From Pelagophyceae sp. CCMP2097 (lineage: Eukaryota > Sar > Pelagophyceae), in NCBI GenBank assembly GCA_026770575.1, contig MU657181.1, positions 27,423 through 76,761 on the forward strand: 49,339 nucleotides of DNA. Reading direction: 5' to 3'. The position numbers and the translations under genes were made by a program. Positions 1-10,408 of this stretch are shown here, piece after piece. Below the pieces are notes generated by a model, which was given only the letters and a program-made list of their open reading frames with translations, was not told the origin of the DNA and made no database searches. Each line of letters starts with the position of its first letter. Positions within the stretch are counted from its first letter, which is position 1.

Positions 1-66
1 CAGGAGCCTCATTGGAATCATCATAGAAGAAGTTTTTGGTCACAGGTTCGAATCTGGTCGGCCGCA
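1..66 (+). tRNA. possible 3' part of a tRNA, cut by the window edge
   Basis: Positions 45-54 read GGTTCGAATC, the conserved T-loop sequence, and are followed by a run ending in CGGCCGCA at about 59-66 that could be the 3' strand of an acceptor stem plus discriminator base. The T-stem is imperfect (one A-G mismatch), and the bases before it do not form a convincing anticodon arm. The 5' half, if present, lies outside the window. It could equally be a tRNA-derived repeat, because positions 5-31 resemble 29137-29166 elsewhere in the window. Confidence 0.3.
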
Positions 67-490
67 AAAAAAAGAAAAAATAAATAGCTCAATAAGAAAT
101 AAAAAAATAAAAATAAAGATAGGGAGGATTTGAAAGTTCAGCGATTAGTTAAATAATTTCAATTATTTACGTGGGCATTGCAATGGGATTTGGCTGTATC
201 CTTCGGGTCCTCCGTGTGCCTCCGGCGCGCTCTTGTAATAGTACATTTTTTAAAAAGCGACCTTTTTTTAATCGGCTCGAGCATGATGAATTTTCGGCTA
301 CTAGTATTAAATCTGTTAGAACTCTTGTGATTGGTCAAAAACATTTGTGTCGTAATTTAAAATTTGAACTATTGGTCAAATGTCTCCTAAAATCATGACA
401 CTTATTTCGTCACTAATTTTGAGTGGTTCTCAAGGATACGAGATTCGAGGTTCGACGAATCGTAGAGATTCTACAATTGTAGTTAGCGGC
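67..490. other. low-GC intergenic flank, no gene seen
   Basis: About 420 bases with A/T-rich tracts, very unlike the GC-rich genes that follow. I see no convincing coding region. It probably holds the 5' flank and promoter of the nuclease gene starting at 491. The shift in base composition at about 485 coincides with the start codon. Confidence 0.5.
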
Positions 491-3400
491 ATGTTCGCGG
501 CCGTGACCCTCCTCGCGCTGGGCCTGCCGGGGGCGCGCGCCGCGCTGTTCTTCTCCGAGTATGGCGAGGGTTCTTCGAACAACAAGTTCCTCGAGATTTA
601 CAACTCAGGCAAGTCTCCCGCGGCCGGGGCAGACGATCCCCGCGAGACGTGGAGCCACGAGCCCCTTTCGACGTGTCCACGTCCGGCGTGAGTACACCGC
701 GTTGACGCTAAAATCGGTCTGTAGGCGACGCCGAGGTGGCGCTCGACGACTACGCCAGGACGAGGGCGAGCAATGGTCAGTGCCCGGGGGCGCCTCGTTC
801 CCGCGGGGGGCGGTTCCGGCTCGAACGCGGCTCCGAGCGGGGTTTGACCTTGCGTCTCCAGGCGCGGATGGCATGTACGAGTTTTTTAACACGTTCGAGC
901 CGGGCGCCGTCGTCGCGGCGGGCGACGTCTACGTCATCTGCCACTCTTTGTCGGATGCGTTTGCGGCGGTGCCGACGGTGTGCGACGAGACGTTTAATTC
1001 CCTCTCCAACGGCGACGACGGCGTCTGCCTCGTCAAGGGCACCGAGGCGGACTTTGAGACTTTGGACTGCATCGGCGACTTTGGCCCCGACGTCGGCTCC
1101 GCCTGGGACGTCTGCGGCAAGGGCACGACGCAAGACGCGACGCTGGTCCGCATCTCATCTGTCACCGAGGGCGAGCCAAACTGGGCCGTCTCCTCGGCGG
1201 AGGCGACGTGCGAGTGGCTCGTGCTGGCGCAAGACGACTTTTCAAACCTCGGCTCGCACCCGCACCCCGACCTCGAAATCTTCGTCCCGCCCGAAGAGGG
1301 GCCGGCGGGCTGCGTCCCCATCTCGCAGATCCAGGGCTCGACGGAGACGTCGCCGCTATCGGGGCTCCCCGTGCAGATCTGCTGCGCGGTCGTCACGGCA
1401 ATCGTCGAGCAGGGCTTCTTCCTCCAGACGTCCGACGGCGAGGACGACGGAAACGTGGAAACGTCCGAGGGCATCTACGTCGAGGGCACCGCCACGAAGC
1501 CGGCCGTCGGCGCCGTGCTCAACGTCAAGGGCACCGTTTTCGAGAAATTCGGCCGCACGCAGCTCTCCGACGCGACGTTCGAGGTGGCGCCGAGCGCCCC
1601 CGCCACGTGCGCGGGCATCGCGGCGATTGCGACGGCGGCGGTCCTCAGTTTGCCCATTTCGTCGGAGGACGCGTATGAGGCCATGGAAGGCATGCTCGTC
1701 CGCGTCGTCCCCGCCGCCGCGGACTCGAGCGTCGTCGTCTCCGAGCACTTCGAGCTCGACCGCTTCGGCTCCATCATCGTCTGCGCCGCGGAAAATGTCG
1801 ACGGCCGCCTCTTTACGTTCACCCAGGTGCGGACCAGCGCCGCGAGCCGAGTTGAGTCGCCCGCCGGGCTGTGGGCGTACATTGATGAGGGAGATATTTT
1901 TGAGTTTGGCGTAAAGTGACAGCTCGGCCCGCGCGCGCTTCTCCGCGACCGGCGCTGTCGCGGTTGGCGCTAGAGCGCTGTGACGAAACGCTTAAAACAA
2001 CAAATTTCTTAAACCACTTTCACGTTCACGCAGGTGAATACACCTGACGCCGCCGGGTTCGCGGCCGACAATGCTGCCTACGACCTCGCCTGCCTCAAGA
2101 TCGACGACGGCCGAAGCGTGCAGAACCCGGACCCGATCCTCGTCGGCGGCTTTGCCGACCTCGCGGCTTTCAAGGGCGCCGTCCGCGTCGGCAACGCCGT
2201 CGCCGTCACGGGCCCGCTCTCTTTTGAATTCGGCGCCTGGTCCGTTTTGGCGGCGACGTCTCTGGAGATCACGGAGAAGAACCCGCGGCCCGTCGACCCG
2301 CCGAAGTTCTCGAAGGCGCACAACCTTGTGATTGCGACTTCGAACGTGCTCAACTATTTCCTCACGCTCCATCTGGGCTCGTCGACGTCCTGGGCGCGCG
2401 GCGCCGACAGCGTCGCCGAGTTCGACCGCCAGGCGGCCAAGACGACGACGGCCCTATCCCTCATCGACGCCGACATCTTCGCCATTTGCGAGCTCGAAAA
2501 CGGCCCTTTGGAAGACGGCGTCCAGCCCTTTGGCGTCACCGCCGACACGGCCGTGGCCACGGCGGAGTCATCGGGGTCCGAACTCTGCGCGCGCTTGAAC
2601 GCCGCCAACCCCGGGCGCGCGTACAAGTCCGTCTCCCACGAGGTCGCCGCGGCGGTCGTCGGCACGGACGCCATCCGCGTCGACATTTTCTACGATAGTA
2701 ACGTCGTGGATATGGTCGGCGTCGCCGCGTCGCTCGTCGACGACACGGCCGGCTGGACGTCGACGGATACGATCCACTACGCCGCCGCTGATTCGGCGCT
2801 CCTATCCGCCTCGGGCGGCGCCCTCTTCACGGGGTCGAGCACGAGCCGCTCGCCCCTCGCGGCCACGTTCGCTTTGAAGTCCAACGGCGCGCCCGTCACC
2901 GTCGTCGTGAACCACTTAAAGTCCAAGGGCGGCTCGGGGTCGGGCCTGGACGCGGACCAGAAAGACGGGGCTGCCAACTTTAACAACCGCAGACTCCTCG
3001 GCGCCCAGGCCGTGAAGAAGTGGCTCGACACGAAACCGACAGGCGTGCAGACGGACAGCGTCGTCTTCCTGGGAGACCTCAACGCCTACGCGCAGGAGGA
3101 CCCCGTGCAGTACCTCGTCACCGACGGCGGCTTCGTCTCCGTCGAGGACCTGGACGCGCGCCCGCCGCCGCGGTCGTACCTCTTCGACGGCCGGTCCGGC
3201 TCGCTGGACTGGTCCCTCGTCGACCAATCGCTGGCCTCGTCCGTCGCGGGCGCCGCGGTATGGCACGTCAACGCCGACGAGCCTGACTCGTTCGACTACA
3301 ACCTCGACTTTGGCCGCCCGGCGGCGTACTTCGACGGCGCCACGCCCTTCCGCTTCTCGGACCACGACCCGCCGCTGCTCGCGCTGCAGCTCGCCGCAAT

Positions 3401-3515
3401 CGAGTGCACCTCGGACGCCGACTGCCCGAGCGCCGCGTGGACGTGCGTCGCGAACGGCGCCGCGCGCCGCCTCCGCTTCGGGTTCACGGCGTCCGCCGTC
3501 TGCAAGCTCGTCTAA
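491..3515 (+). CDS. secreted ExeM/NucH-type endonuclease (endonuclease/exonuclease/phosphatase fold)
   Basis: Four exons keep one frame: 491-608, 725-775, 862-1826, 2034-3515 (871 residues). The start gives a signal peptide (MFAAVTLLALGLPGARA). Next come a lamin-tail-like domain (FFSEYGEGSSNNKFLEIYNSG) and an OB-fold-like segment (about residues 205-330, with ISQIQGSTETSPLSG and VTAIVEQGFFLQT). The C-terminal part is an endonuclease/exonuclease/phosphatase domain with ATSNVLNYF, CELEN, VVNHLKSKG, LGDLNAY and a final SDHDP, the catalytic blocks of this fold. The order matches bacterial extracellular nucleases such as ExeM and NucH, so the likely role is degrading extracellular DNA, perhaps for phosphate. 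Intron 1 has a GC donor (GCAAGT). Intron 3 (1827-2033) is bounded by near-identical direct repeats. A bacterial-type secreted enzyme with algal introns suggests old transfer; that is inference. Confidence 0.85.
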
Positions 3516-3618
3516 GCACGCGCGCCGGCGCCGTGGGCACCGACCCCACGGTCATGCGCATACGCCCACGCGGCGCAGTGCTCAACCAAGGTGACGCGGC
3601 GTGCAACACGCCCGTAAC

Positions 3619-3799
3619 ACCAGTGTATATATACCTCCGCACCCGGCTCGCTGGCACTGGGACCGAAATTCCCTTTGCCCAAGGAGCGCACCGTGGACAG
3701 GCACGAGACAGGTGGTGATATCTTTATGGTGCGCTCCTTGGAAAGGGAATTCCGGTCCCAGTGCCAAGGAGCCGGGTGCGGAGGTATATATACACTGGT
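3619..3799. mobile_element. MITE-like element with about 73-bp terminal inverted repeats
   Basis: The left arm (3619-3692) and right arm (3728-3799) are near-perfect inverted repeats around a 35-bp loop. The termini read ACCAGTGTATATATACC. The element carries no coding region. A related sequence to one arm is at 47768-47828, and the bare termini form a short palindrome at 11061-11082. No clean target-site duplication is visible, although GGTGACGC occurs just before the left end (3590) and overlaps the right end (3797). Confidence 0.8.
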
Positions 3800-3958
3800 G
3801 ACGCCGCACCTCGAGCCCGAGAGCCCAAGCCCGGCCTCTGTCCAGAGCTGGAACGAACAAGGGTACTGCAATCCTAAAATGTTTTCAAAACGTTTTTGAA
3901 AACAACTTCAAACGGAAGCATCGAAGGACCGACCGGGAAGGCGCCTCCCTCGCGCGCG

Positions 3959-5288
3959 ATGGCGTCCTTCGCACCGGCGAGCGCGGCGGCGCTGCGGACG
4001 CAGGCGCGCGAGGAGCAAAAGGCGCTGCAGCAGCTAAAGGCGGCCGGCGGCGCCGCGCCGGCGGTGGCGGCGGCCGAGGGGCGGCTGGCGGCGCTGACCC
4101 AGCAGCTCGCCGCGCTGAGCGCGGCGCCCGCGCGCGGCCGCGGCCCGCCGCGTCCCGCCGGCCAGGGCGGCGAGGTTCACCTCGACCTCGACGCCGACGA
4201 GCTCGCCGCGCTACGGCGCCACGCAGCGGCGCGCCCGGCCGCCGACGACGGCCAGGCCTGCGCCGTCTGCTCGGCGCGGCCGGCGGCGGCGGAGACCACG
4301 GGCGAAACGACGAGCTACTTCTGCTCGCCGCCCTGCCGCGACGCCGGCTGGCCGGCGCACGTCGAGCGGAGTCTGCTCGACGCGGCCCGCGCTCGCGACC
4401 GCGAGGCGCTTATCGCGCGCCGGCTGCGCGAGGACGCGCAGTGGGGGCTCGAGACGGCTGCGCGGCTCACCGCGGACGGGCCCGACGCGGACTTCCTCGG
4501 CGTCGCGCGGGGCGCCTGCGCCGAGACGGGCTGCATCGGGCGCGGACCAGCGTCGTCGCGTCGTCCGCCAGCGCAATCGCCGCCGCGGCGCGAGTCGGAG
4601 CTCCGTGGCGCGCGCGCCCGCCACGGAATCGTACGCGCCCAGGTACGTGCAGCAGCGCGGCGCGCCCCGCGACGTCGAGGCGCGCACGGCGGTGAGGAAG
4701 CCGTCCCTTCGCCGATGCGGTCGTTTGATGGGCACGCGTGCACGCGCGCCGTCTGGTGGGTGCCGCGCGCGTGGCATCGTCCGGCGGTTAGGCCGACGGC
4801 ACGCTCGAGGCCGTCGGCGTCTGGAGCTGGAACCGCGCCGACCACTTGACGCGCCGCCGCGGCGTCCCCGGGAGCCCCTCGCCGCCGCGCAGACGACGCG
4901 GCGCCCCGACAGGTGCCAGCGCTGCGGCGCGGCCAACTCGCTCCACGAGGACGTCACCGCGGCGCTGCGGCTGCGGCACGGCAACGCGACCGCTACGCGC
5001 GGAGGTGGGCGGGCGGGCGGCGCCGTGGGGCCGCCACGGCGCGCGTCCCGACTCGGCCCGGGTGCGCCGGCGGCCGCAGCGCGGCCGGCGGCCGCCGCGC
5101 GCCCGCGGGACTCGGACTCGTCGGACGACGAAGACGAGGCGGTCTGCGTCGTCGGCGGCGGCGCGCCGAGCGCGCCCCGGGCGCCGAGCGCGCCGCGGGC
5201 CCTGCGCGAGCAGAGCGACTACTACTACGCGCACCAGCCCGAGCGCCAGACGCTGCGCGTCACGAGCGCGCCGCGCAAACTGTCTTGA
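3959..5288 (+). CDS. degenerate MYND-like zinc-finger protein, exon structure unresolved
   Basis: The first exon starts at 3959 (MASFAPASAAALRTQAREEQ), with an Ala-rich coiled segment and then a zinc cluster: CAVC, YFCSPPC, W and H in MYND-like order at about residues 101-140. One Cys pair and the terminal Cys of a classical MYND are missing. A second coding block near the 3' end contains CQRC and ends with an acidic stretch (SDSSDDEDE), a Ser/Ala/Pro-rich tail and the stop at 5286-5288. The two blocks are in different frames, so introns lie between about 4540 and 4900. GTGAGG at about 4692 and CGGTTAG at about 4790 are plausible sites. Function is unknown; MYND fingers usually bind proline-rich partners. 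Confidence 0.45.
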
Positions 5289-5500
5289 CGCCGTGCTGGT
5301 ACCAGGTACGGCCTCGCGCCGCATCTCCACTCCGGGCCGAGTCCGGCCCCCCTCCCCTCATTTTCGAATCTCCATAACGAAGGATTTGAAACGGCCCACG
5401 CTCGTTTGCCAGCACATGCCAACTTCGTTACCGGTATACCCGCGTCTGCGCCATCGACGTCGGGTCCGTCCAAGGCGAGAGCCGCGCTCGAGGATCCCGA

Positions 5501-6284
5501 ATGAGTCGAGCAGGGCCTTTGGTCGATGCCGTGACGGGCGATGCTCCGCAGCCCGAGGCAGTCGTCGAGGGCCGACGACTCAGCGGTGCCGATGACGAGC
5601 CGGCCCTCGACCTCGACGAAGCCACGGAGAGGCTGGACCGCATGTCGACGCGGGTCAACGAAGCGCTCGCCATCCTCGTGCGTCCATCGATGTAGCGATT
5701 GTTGAGAGGCGCCGCGCGTGTCGAGCCGCCACCGATTCGTGGAACGAACCACGGCTGACGCTTCAATCATACAGGAGCAATACCCCTCGGCCGGCCTCGA
5801 ACCCGGCGCGCACTGCGAATCGAGCGCTTTGGATTTGAGCGACGACGGCGACGCGGACGACGACGACGACTACGACGGCGCGGACGCCGACGCTTCGAGC
5901 CGGGCCTTGTCGTGGGACGACGCGGAGCAGCTGAACTCGCGCACGACGCGCGTCGCCGACGCGCTGAAGAACGAGCTGTCCATCGCCGAGGAGCTGCGGT
6001 CGCTGCACCTCCAGATGGAGCGCGAAAACGCGCAGCGGAGCGACGACTGCGAACAGGTGCCTCCCCTCGAGAGGGATGTTCCCCCGGGTGGCCTCGAGCG
6101 CTCGAGCGCCGGTGCCGGCCCGGACCTCGCCGCCGACGTCGCCTCGTAGGCGCTCGCCGAGCTCGAGGAGCTGCGCAAAGTGTTCGAGCTGCTGCAGGCG
6201 CCCCCCGGCGCGTCGGGCGCGGAGGCCGAACCGGCCGGCGCGGCCGACGGCGGGCCCCGCTCGCTCGCGGCCTCGGACCCCTAG
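5501..6284 (+). CDS. acidic coiled-coil protein of unknown function
   Basis: Three exons join in frame: 5501-5677, 5775-6056, 6150-6284, giving 197 residues. Both donors are of the local GTGC type (GTGCGT and GTGCCT). The protein has an N-terminal helical piece (DLDEATERLDRMSTRVNEAL), an acidic linker (DDGDADDDDDYDGADADAS), a coiled coil with heptad-like spacing (about residues 105-170, LKNELSIAEELRSLHLQMER, then ALAELEELRKVFELLQ), and an Ala/Gly/Pro-rich tail. I do not recognise the family. The size and shape resemble small subunits of tethering, kinetochore or dynactin-like complexes, but nothing diagnostic is visible. The true start could lie upstream in an unseen exon. Confidence 0.55.
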
Positions 6285-6691
6285 AAATCGTAATTTCCGG
6301 AAAGTGCAACGTCGAAAGGGCGGCCCCGTCGAAACCCGTCGTCTCTCGGGCGAAGCAGTTGCCCGATCACTTGCCGTATTTGAAAGCGGGACGTCAGACA
6401 TGGACGAGCCAAAAGGAGCTTCCTCGTCTCCTCCCAAGAGGAGCTCTTGATGGAGCGGTGGCCTAATGGCCTAGAACGATGCGAAGAGGGGGCATGGGCG
6501 ATCTCGGAGGGCGAACTCTCGACGCATTGCGCTGTTGTCAAACCTTTCTCAATCCGAAACCTTTCATCGGAAAGAATTTTCCCGAACATTCGGGAGCCCA
6601 CAAAAAAAACGCTCACCAGAAAAGCCCCCACCACTGCCACCCACCCACTACCACCCGCCCACCCACCACGCCCGCACCACCCACGGTCGCC
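6285..6691. other. intergenic region, presumed promoter of the Cys-rich gene
   Basis: No supported gene. A C/A-rich tract (6630-6690, repeated CCACC/CCCACC units) runs up to the next start codon and is probably 5' leader. TGGCCTAATGGCC at about 6458 resembles a tRNA D-arm, but no complete tRNA surrounds it. Confidence 0.4.
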
Positions 6692-7696
6692 ATGCTCCTC
6701 CTGTGCACCCTCGTCGCCGGCGTGGTCGCCGGGGAGACCATGGACGGCTACCGCCGCAACCGGCCGACGTCGTACCCGACGCGCCCAGAGTGCCCCCAGA
6801 CGGGCGCCTGCTGCGTCGAGAGCTACTGCTTCCACATCACCGACGAGGACTGCGGCAAGAGCGGCGGCACGTTCCTCGGCTCCGACGTCGACTGCGCCTC
6901 CAAGCCGTGCCCGGGCGCCTGCTGCCTCGAGAATGGCGACTGTGTGGACGTGACCGCCAAGGTGTGCAACAGGAAGGAGGGCGAGTTCTCAGTCGGCGAG
7001 GAGTGCAAGGACGCGCCCTGCGAGCCAACCGGCGCTTGCTGCAAGTTCGACGGCAGCTGCATGGACGACACGACGGCGGCGCTCTGCGGCTCGAGCGGCT
7101 TGTTCACCGCGGACGGCGTCTGCGAGACGGCCTGCCCCGTGCAAACCGCCTGCTGCGAAAAGGAGCCCGACGACCTCAAGCCGGCCGCCTTGACGCTCGT
7201 CTACACGGCCAGCGACTGCTCTGTGATTGTGAGTTGTTTGACTCGATGCGCGCATGTGTGGGGGTGTCGGAGCCATCTCGCGCGTCGACGTTTTCGCATC
7301 GTTTTCGGCGCGACGAAGCCAACTTTCCCCTCGCAGGTCGACGGCCTTCAGGAAGGCAAGGTGGAGTGCACCGATTACGCGGCACTCCCCGACGAGGTGT
7401 GCATCATCGGCGCCAAGGACGAAAAGGCCGCCAACGGTGACAAGGACGACGAGATCTACTTCAAGGGCACTGTTAAAGTGGGCGAGACGTTCACGCTCGA
7501 CTCGGGGTACCCGTCCGACAAGTTCGCCGCCAACACGGCCATCCTCATCCGCGACGCCGAGACTTGCCAGAACGACCTCCAGATCGTCAACTTCCACACG
7601 TCGTGCTCCAAGCCGCTCGAGACGGGCATGGTCTTCGCCAGCGCCACGCTCTTCAGCTGCGTCACGTACGGGAAGGACGAGAACTCCAAGGATTAG
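6692..7696 (+). CDS. secreted Cys-rich protein with three CC repeats and a C-terminal beta domain
   Basis: Two exons, 6692-7228 and 7337-7696, join in phase 0 (298 residues). A signal peptide (MLLLCTLVAGVVAG) is followed by three repeats of about 38 residues, each starting TGACC or PGACC with six Cys and the pattern GACC-x5-C-x4-T-x4-C. A short QTACC link follows. The C-terminal domain begins at about residue 163 (LTLVYTASDCSVI) and ends with IVNFHTSCSKPL. That HTSCSKPL signature, with a preceding VGETFTL strand, is shared with an uncharacterised domain of bacterial and algal surface proteins (DUF7467-like, from memory). The protein is likely extracellular or wall-attached, stabilised by disulfides. 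No catalytic motif is seen. Confidence 0.8.
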   Translation: MLLLCTLVAGVVAGETMDGYRRNRPTSYPTRPECPQTGACCVESYCFHITDEDCGKSGGTFLGSDVDCASKPCPGACCLENGDCVDVTAKVCNRKEGEFSVGEECKDAPCEPTGACCKFDGSCMDDTTAALCGSSGLFTADGVCETACPVQTACCEKEPDDLKPAALTLVYTASDCSVIVSCLTRCAHVWGCRSHLARRRFRIVFGATKPTFPSQVDGLQEGKVECTDYAALPDEVCIIGAKDEKAANGDKDDEIYFKGTVKVGETFTLDSGYPSDKFAANTAILIRDAETCQNDLQIVNFHTSCSKPLETGMVFASATLFSCVTYGKDENSKD

Positions 7697-7892
7697 AGAC
7701 CCATCGCGGCGCCTCTCAACTCGAATTGGGCCCTCCCGTCCTTGATCCTGCGACACACGACAAAGTTCGGCGCGCGCATCTACGTCGAGCAGCCCGGCGC
7801 CGCCGAGGCTCGCCGAGCCAGACGTGCGCGAGTCCGACCACGCTGTAGATTTTAAGTATCACCTCGGCCTCTCCGTTCGACTGGACCGTGTG

Positions 7893-8732
7893 TCAAAGCG
7901 TGGGAACCGAACCACCGCGAAAGACGCGAAAGGCGGCGCGCGCGCCTTTGTCGAGCTGCGGCCCGAGCGCGGCGGCGCCGACGACGACAAAGGGGAAGAG
8001 GAGCGTAGAGCTCGTAGACGCGAGAGCGCACTGCCCCGCGAAGCGCGCCGCCGCCTCGAGGCCGGCGCCGACGGGCACGGCGGCCGGCGCGAGGCTGCCA
8101 CGCGCCGACGCGAGCGCCGCGTAGAGCGCGGCGATGGTCAAAGGGCCGATGACATTCTTTGCGACCATGTAGGCCAAGCCGTACTCGTCCAAGAGCGAAC
8201 GCGCCCTCGCCGCCGCGCGCGAGAGGCGGTCGCCCGGCGCCGCCAGCGCGGCGCTTGGGGTCCGCTTCAACGCCGCGGCACAGTCCGAGGCGGCGTCGAC
8301 GAGGAGCGAGATTTTGACCGCGGCGAGCGACGGGAATCTTTTCGCCAGCGCCGCCGCAACTGCCGCGTCGACGGCGAGGCGCGGCGCTCTCAGGAGACCC
8401 TTGGAGATGCCGTAAGCCACGACGAACTCTGGAGGCACTTGTAGACCCAAAGCGACAATAACGCCGAGGAGGCACAACGCCGAGGAGATGTCGACGATGA
8501 CGAACGCCACGAGCGTGGCAGCCGCTGCTCGCTCCAGCGCAGAGTTCACGGCGCCGACCCATGGCGCCGTCGCCACGCCGTCGTCTTCGGCGAGCAGGCG
8601 ACCGGCCGCGCCGTCCGCGGCGCCGCCGCGGTTGACTGAGCGCCGCGTCGGCGATCCGCAGCACGGCCGTGCCACGAGGAGCGCGCGCGCCGCCGCCGCC
8701 CAGGCCAGCGCCAGCGCCCACGCGCGCCGCAT
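7893..8732 (-). CDS. FAM210/DUF1279-like membrane protein
   Basis: Single-exon frame of 279 residues with a hydrophobic N-terminus (MRRAWALALAWAAAARALLV) that could be a signal or organelle-targeting sequence. Two similar membrane-associated segments follow. The second reads LLDEYGLAYMVAKNVIGP followed by a hydrophobic helix, the typical core of DUF1279/FAM210 proteins (a short helix ending in YG, then one membrane span). The first segment (VDISSALCLLGVIVALGL, then VAYGISKGL) looks like a diverged copy. Family members sit in mitochondrial or plastid membranes; the molecular role is unclear. It is convergent with the 6692-7696 gene and divergent from the DUF819 gene, with a gap of about 230 bp. 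Confidence 0.65.
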   Translation of the reverse strand: MRRAWALALAWAAAARALLVARPCCGSPTRRSVNRGGAADGAAGRLLAEDDGVATAPWVGAVNSALERAAAATLVAFVIVDISSALCLLGVIVALGLQVPPEFVVAYGISKGLLRAPRLAVDAAVAAALAKRFPSLAAVKISLLVDAASDCAAALKRTPSAALAAPGDRLSRAAARARSLLDEYGLAYMVAKNVIGPLTIAALYAALASARGSLAPAAVPVGAGLEAAARFAGQCALASTSSTLLFPFVVVGAAALGPQLDKGARAAFRVFRGGSVPTL

Positions 8733-8963
8733 GACTCCCGCGCCCGTGAGCGCCCGTGAGCGTAACTAGCCGCAAAAAAAACTTATGACCTGTTTTCTCG
8801 GCACGGCGTCTCTGTGGCGCTAGCCGGGTTGTGCGACGTCGCGCCGCGCCACGGTTGCCAGTGGCCTAGTGGCAGAAAAGACAATTCTTTCGCCAAACCA
8901 GTTTGGCGAGTGTCGTCGGGCTTACAATGTTGTACTAAAAGTCCGGTCCGGCCGGCCGGCACC

Positions 8964-10408
8964 ATGCGCTTCGTTGCGCTGCGCTCGAGCCGCACGGTGA
9001 TGCAGGCGAGCCTCTTGGACCCCGGCGACCACCTCGGGGTGGCCGCGACGGTCTTCGCGGCGGTCGCAACCCAGCGCCTTTTTCGTGCCGAGGCGGGCCA
9101 TGTTTTTCGTGCCGAGCCGGGCCAGGTGTGCATCGGCGCCGCCGGGCGTCGGACGCCGCGCGCAGGCGGCGAGCGGGATGGCCCTCGGCGACCGCACCAA
9201 GGTCGGCCGCGCGCTCGGCGGCCCCGTGCGTCCTCCCGCGCGCCGCCGGCCTCACGCGCCGGCGCGCCCGCTCCCGAGACGCCCTCTCGGCGCCGTTGGT
9301 GCACGTCGTCGCCGCAGGTCTCGGCCATGGCACTTACGTTCTTCCTCGGGTCGGTGCACGTCCTGCCGGCGAACGCGCTCGTGGTAGCCACGTGCCGCGA
9401 CATCGCGGCGAGCGTGGCGACGCCGCTGCTGCTCCTCGACGCCGACGCGCTGCAGCTCGCGAAGCGGTCCGGGCCGCTTTTGGGCTGGTTCGCGTTTTCG
9501 GCGCTGGCGACGGTGGCGTCGTCCGTCTTCGCGTGGCGGTGTGTGGGCGCGGCGCTGACGACGGCGCTCGGCGCGTCGGACGCGGCGGCCATCGCGGCGG
9601 CACTCCTCGCGAAAAACGTCGGCGGGGGCGTCAACTTCATCGCCGTCGCGGCGACGCTCGGCTGCTCGCCCGGCGCCGTCGCGGCCGCGCTCGCCGTCGA
9701 CAACCTCATGGCCCTGGCCTACTTCCCGCTCTGCAACGCTGCCGCGGGCCGCGACTCGCCTGAGTACGCGAGGCCCGCCGCAAGCGATGCCGCCGCGGGC
9801 GACGCCGTGTCCGCGCAGGGCCTTTTAGTCGCCGTCACCGCCTCACTCGCGCTCCTCGCCGCCGCGACGAGGCGAGGCCTCGCAAAACCGCGCCCCGCGC
9901 GCCCGCCCGCGCGGACCCCGAGGCGCGTCCCTCGAGGCTCGCGCCGTCGGCGCCGCTGCCGGCGGCGACACTGCTGGCGCTCGCGGCGGCGACGGCGTTC
10001 CCGCGCGTCATCCAGAAGCGAGTCGCGGCGTCGGCGCGCGTCGCCGCCGACGGTCTCCTCTACGTCTTCTTCGCCGGCGCGGGCGCCGCGGGCGGGTCAG
10101 TCGGCGCGTGCCTCCAGGCGTCGGCGCGGCCGTTGGTCGTGTACCTCGCCATTTTGTACGCCGGCCACGGCGCGGCGCTGCTCGGGGCGCACCTCGCCCT
10201 CGGCGGCGATTCGCGCAGCGGCGGCAGCCTGCGGCCCCGACTCGCTTTGGCGTCCAACGCTTGCATCGGCGGGCCGGCGACAGCCGCCGCGCTGGCCGCG
10301 TCCAAGGGCTGGCCCGCCGCCGTCGGGCCGGCCATGTGCGTCGGCACCGTCGGCTACGCCGTTGCCTCGTTCCTCGCCCTCGCCACGTACCGACTCTGCT
10401 TCAAGTAA
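8964..10408 (+). CDS. DUF819 family multi-pass membrane protein
   Basis: Four exons keep one frame: 8964-9125, 9166-9225, 9318-9871, 9937-10408 (415 residues). Diagnostic DUF819 blocks are PLLLLDADALQLAKRSGPLL, KNVGGGVNFIAVAATLGCSP, the ALAVDNLMALAYFPL helix, and the C-terminal ASNACIGGPATAAALAASKG followed by a GTVGYAVASF helix. About nine hydrophobic segments are visible. Plant and bacterial relatives are uncharacterised membrane proteins with a transporter-like layout; plant copies are often plastid targeted. Intron 1 would be only 40 bp. Intron 3 (9872-9936) needs a GC donor (GCGAGG) to keep frame; without it the reading frame breaks. The N-terminal exon contains an 8-residue tandem duplication encoded by the repeat at 9079-9126. 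Confidence 0.75.
9079..9126 (+). repeat. 24-bp tandem duplication in the first DUF819 exon
   Basis: Two adjacent 24-base units (9079-9102 and 9103-9126) start TTTTTCGTGCCGAG and differ at a few positions. They encode two copies of an eight-residue unit, FRAEAGH and FRAEPGQ with one flanking residue. The second copy runs into the proposed GT donor at 9126, so the duplication and the intron edge meet. Confidence 0.85.

Noticed and set aside
6450..6490. tRNA D-arm-like text (GTGGCCTAATGG); also GTGGCCTAGTGG at 8867
   Set aside because: No T-arm or matching acceptor strand follows within tRNA length.
7852..8775. 307-residue minus-strand frame overlapping the FAM210-like gene
   Set aside because: Different frame from the DUF1279-like protein, with Arg/Gly-rich composition and no motif.
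9872..9936. Frameshift in the DUF819 gene
   Set aside because: A GC-AG intron restores the frame at the variable loop between membrane helices, and other GC-AG introns exist in the window.
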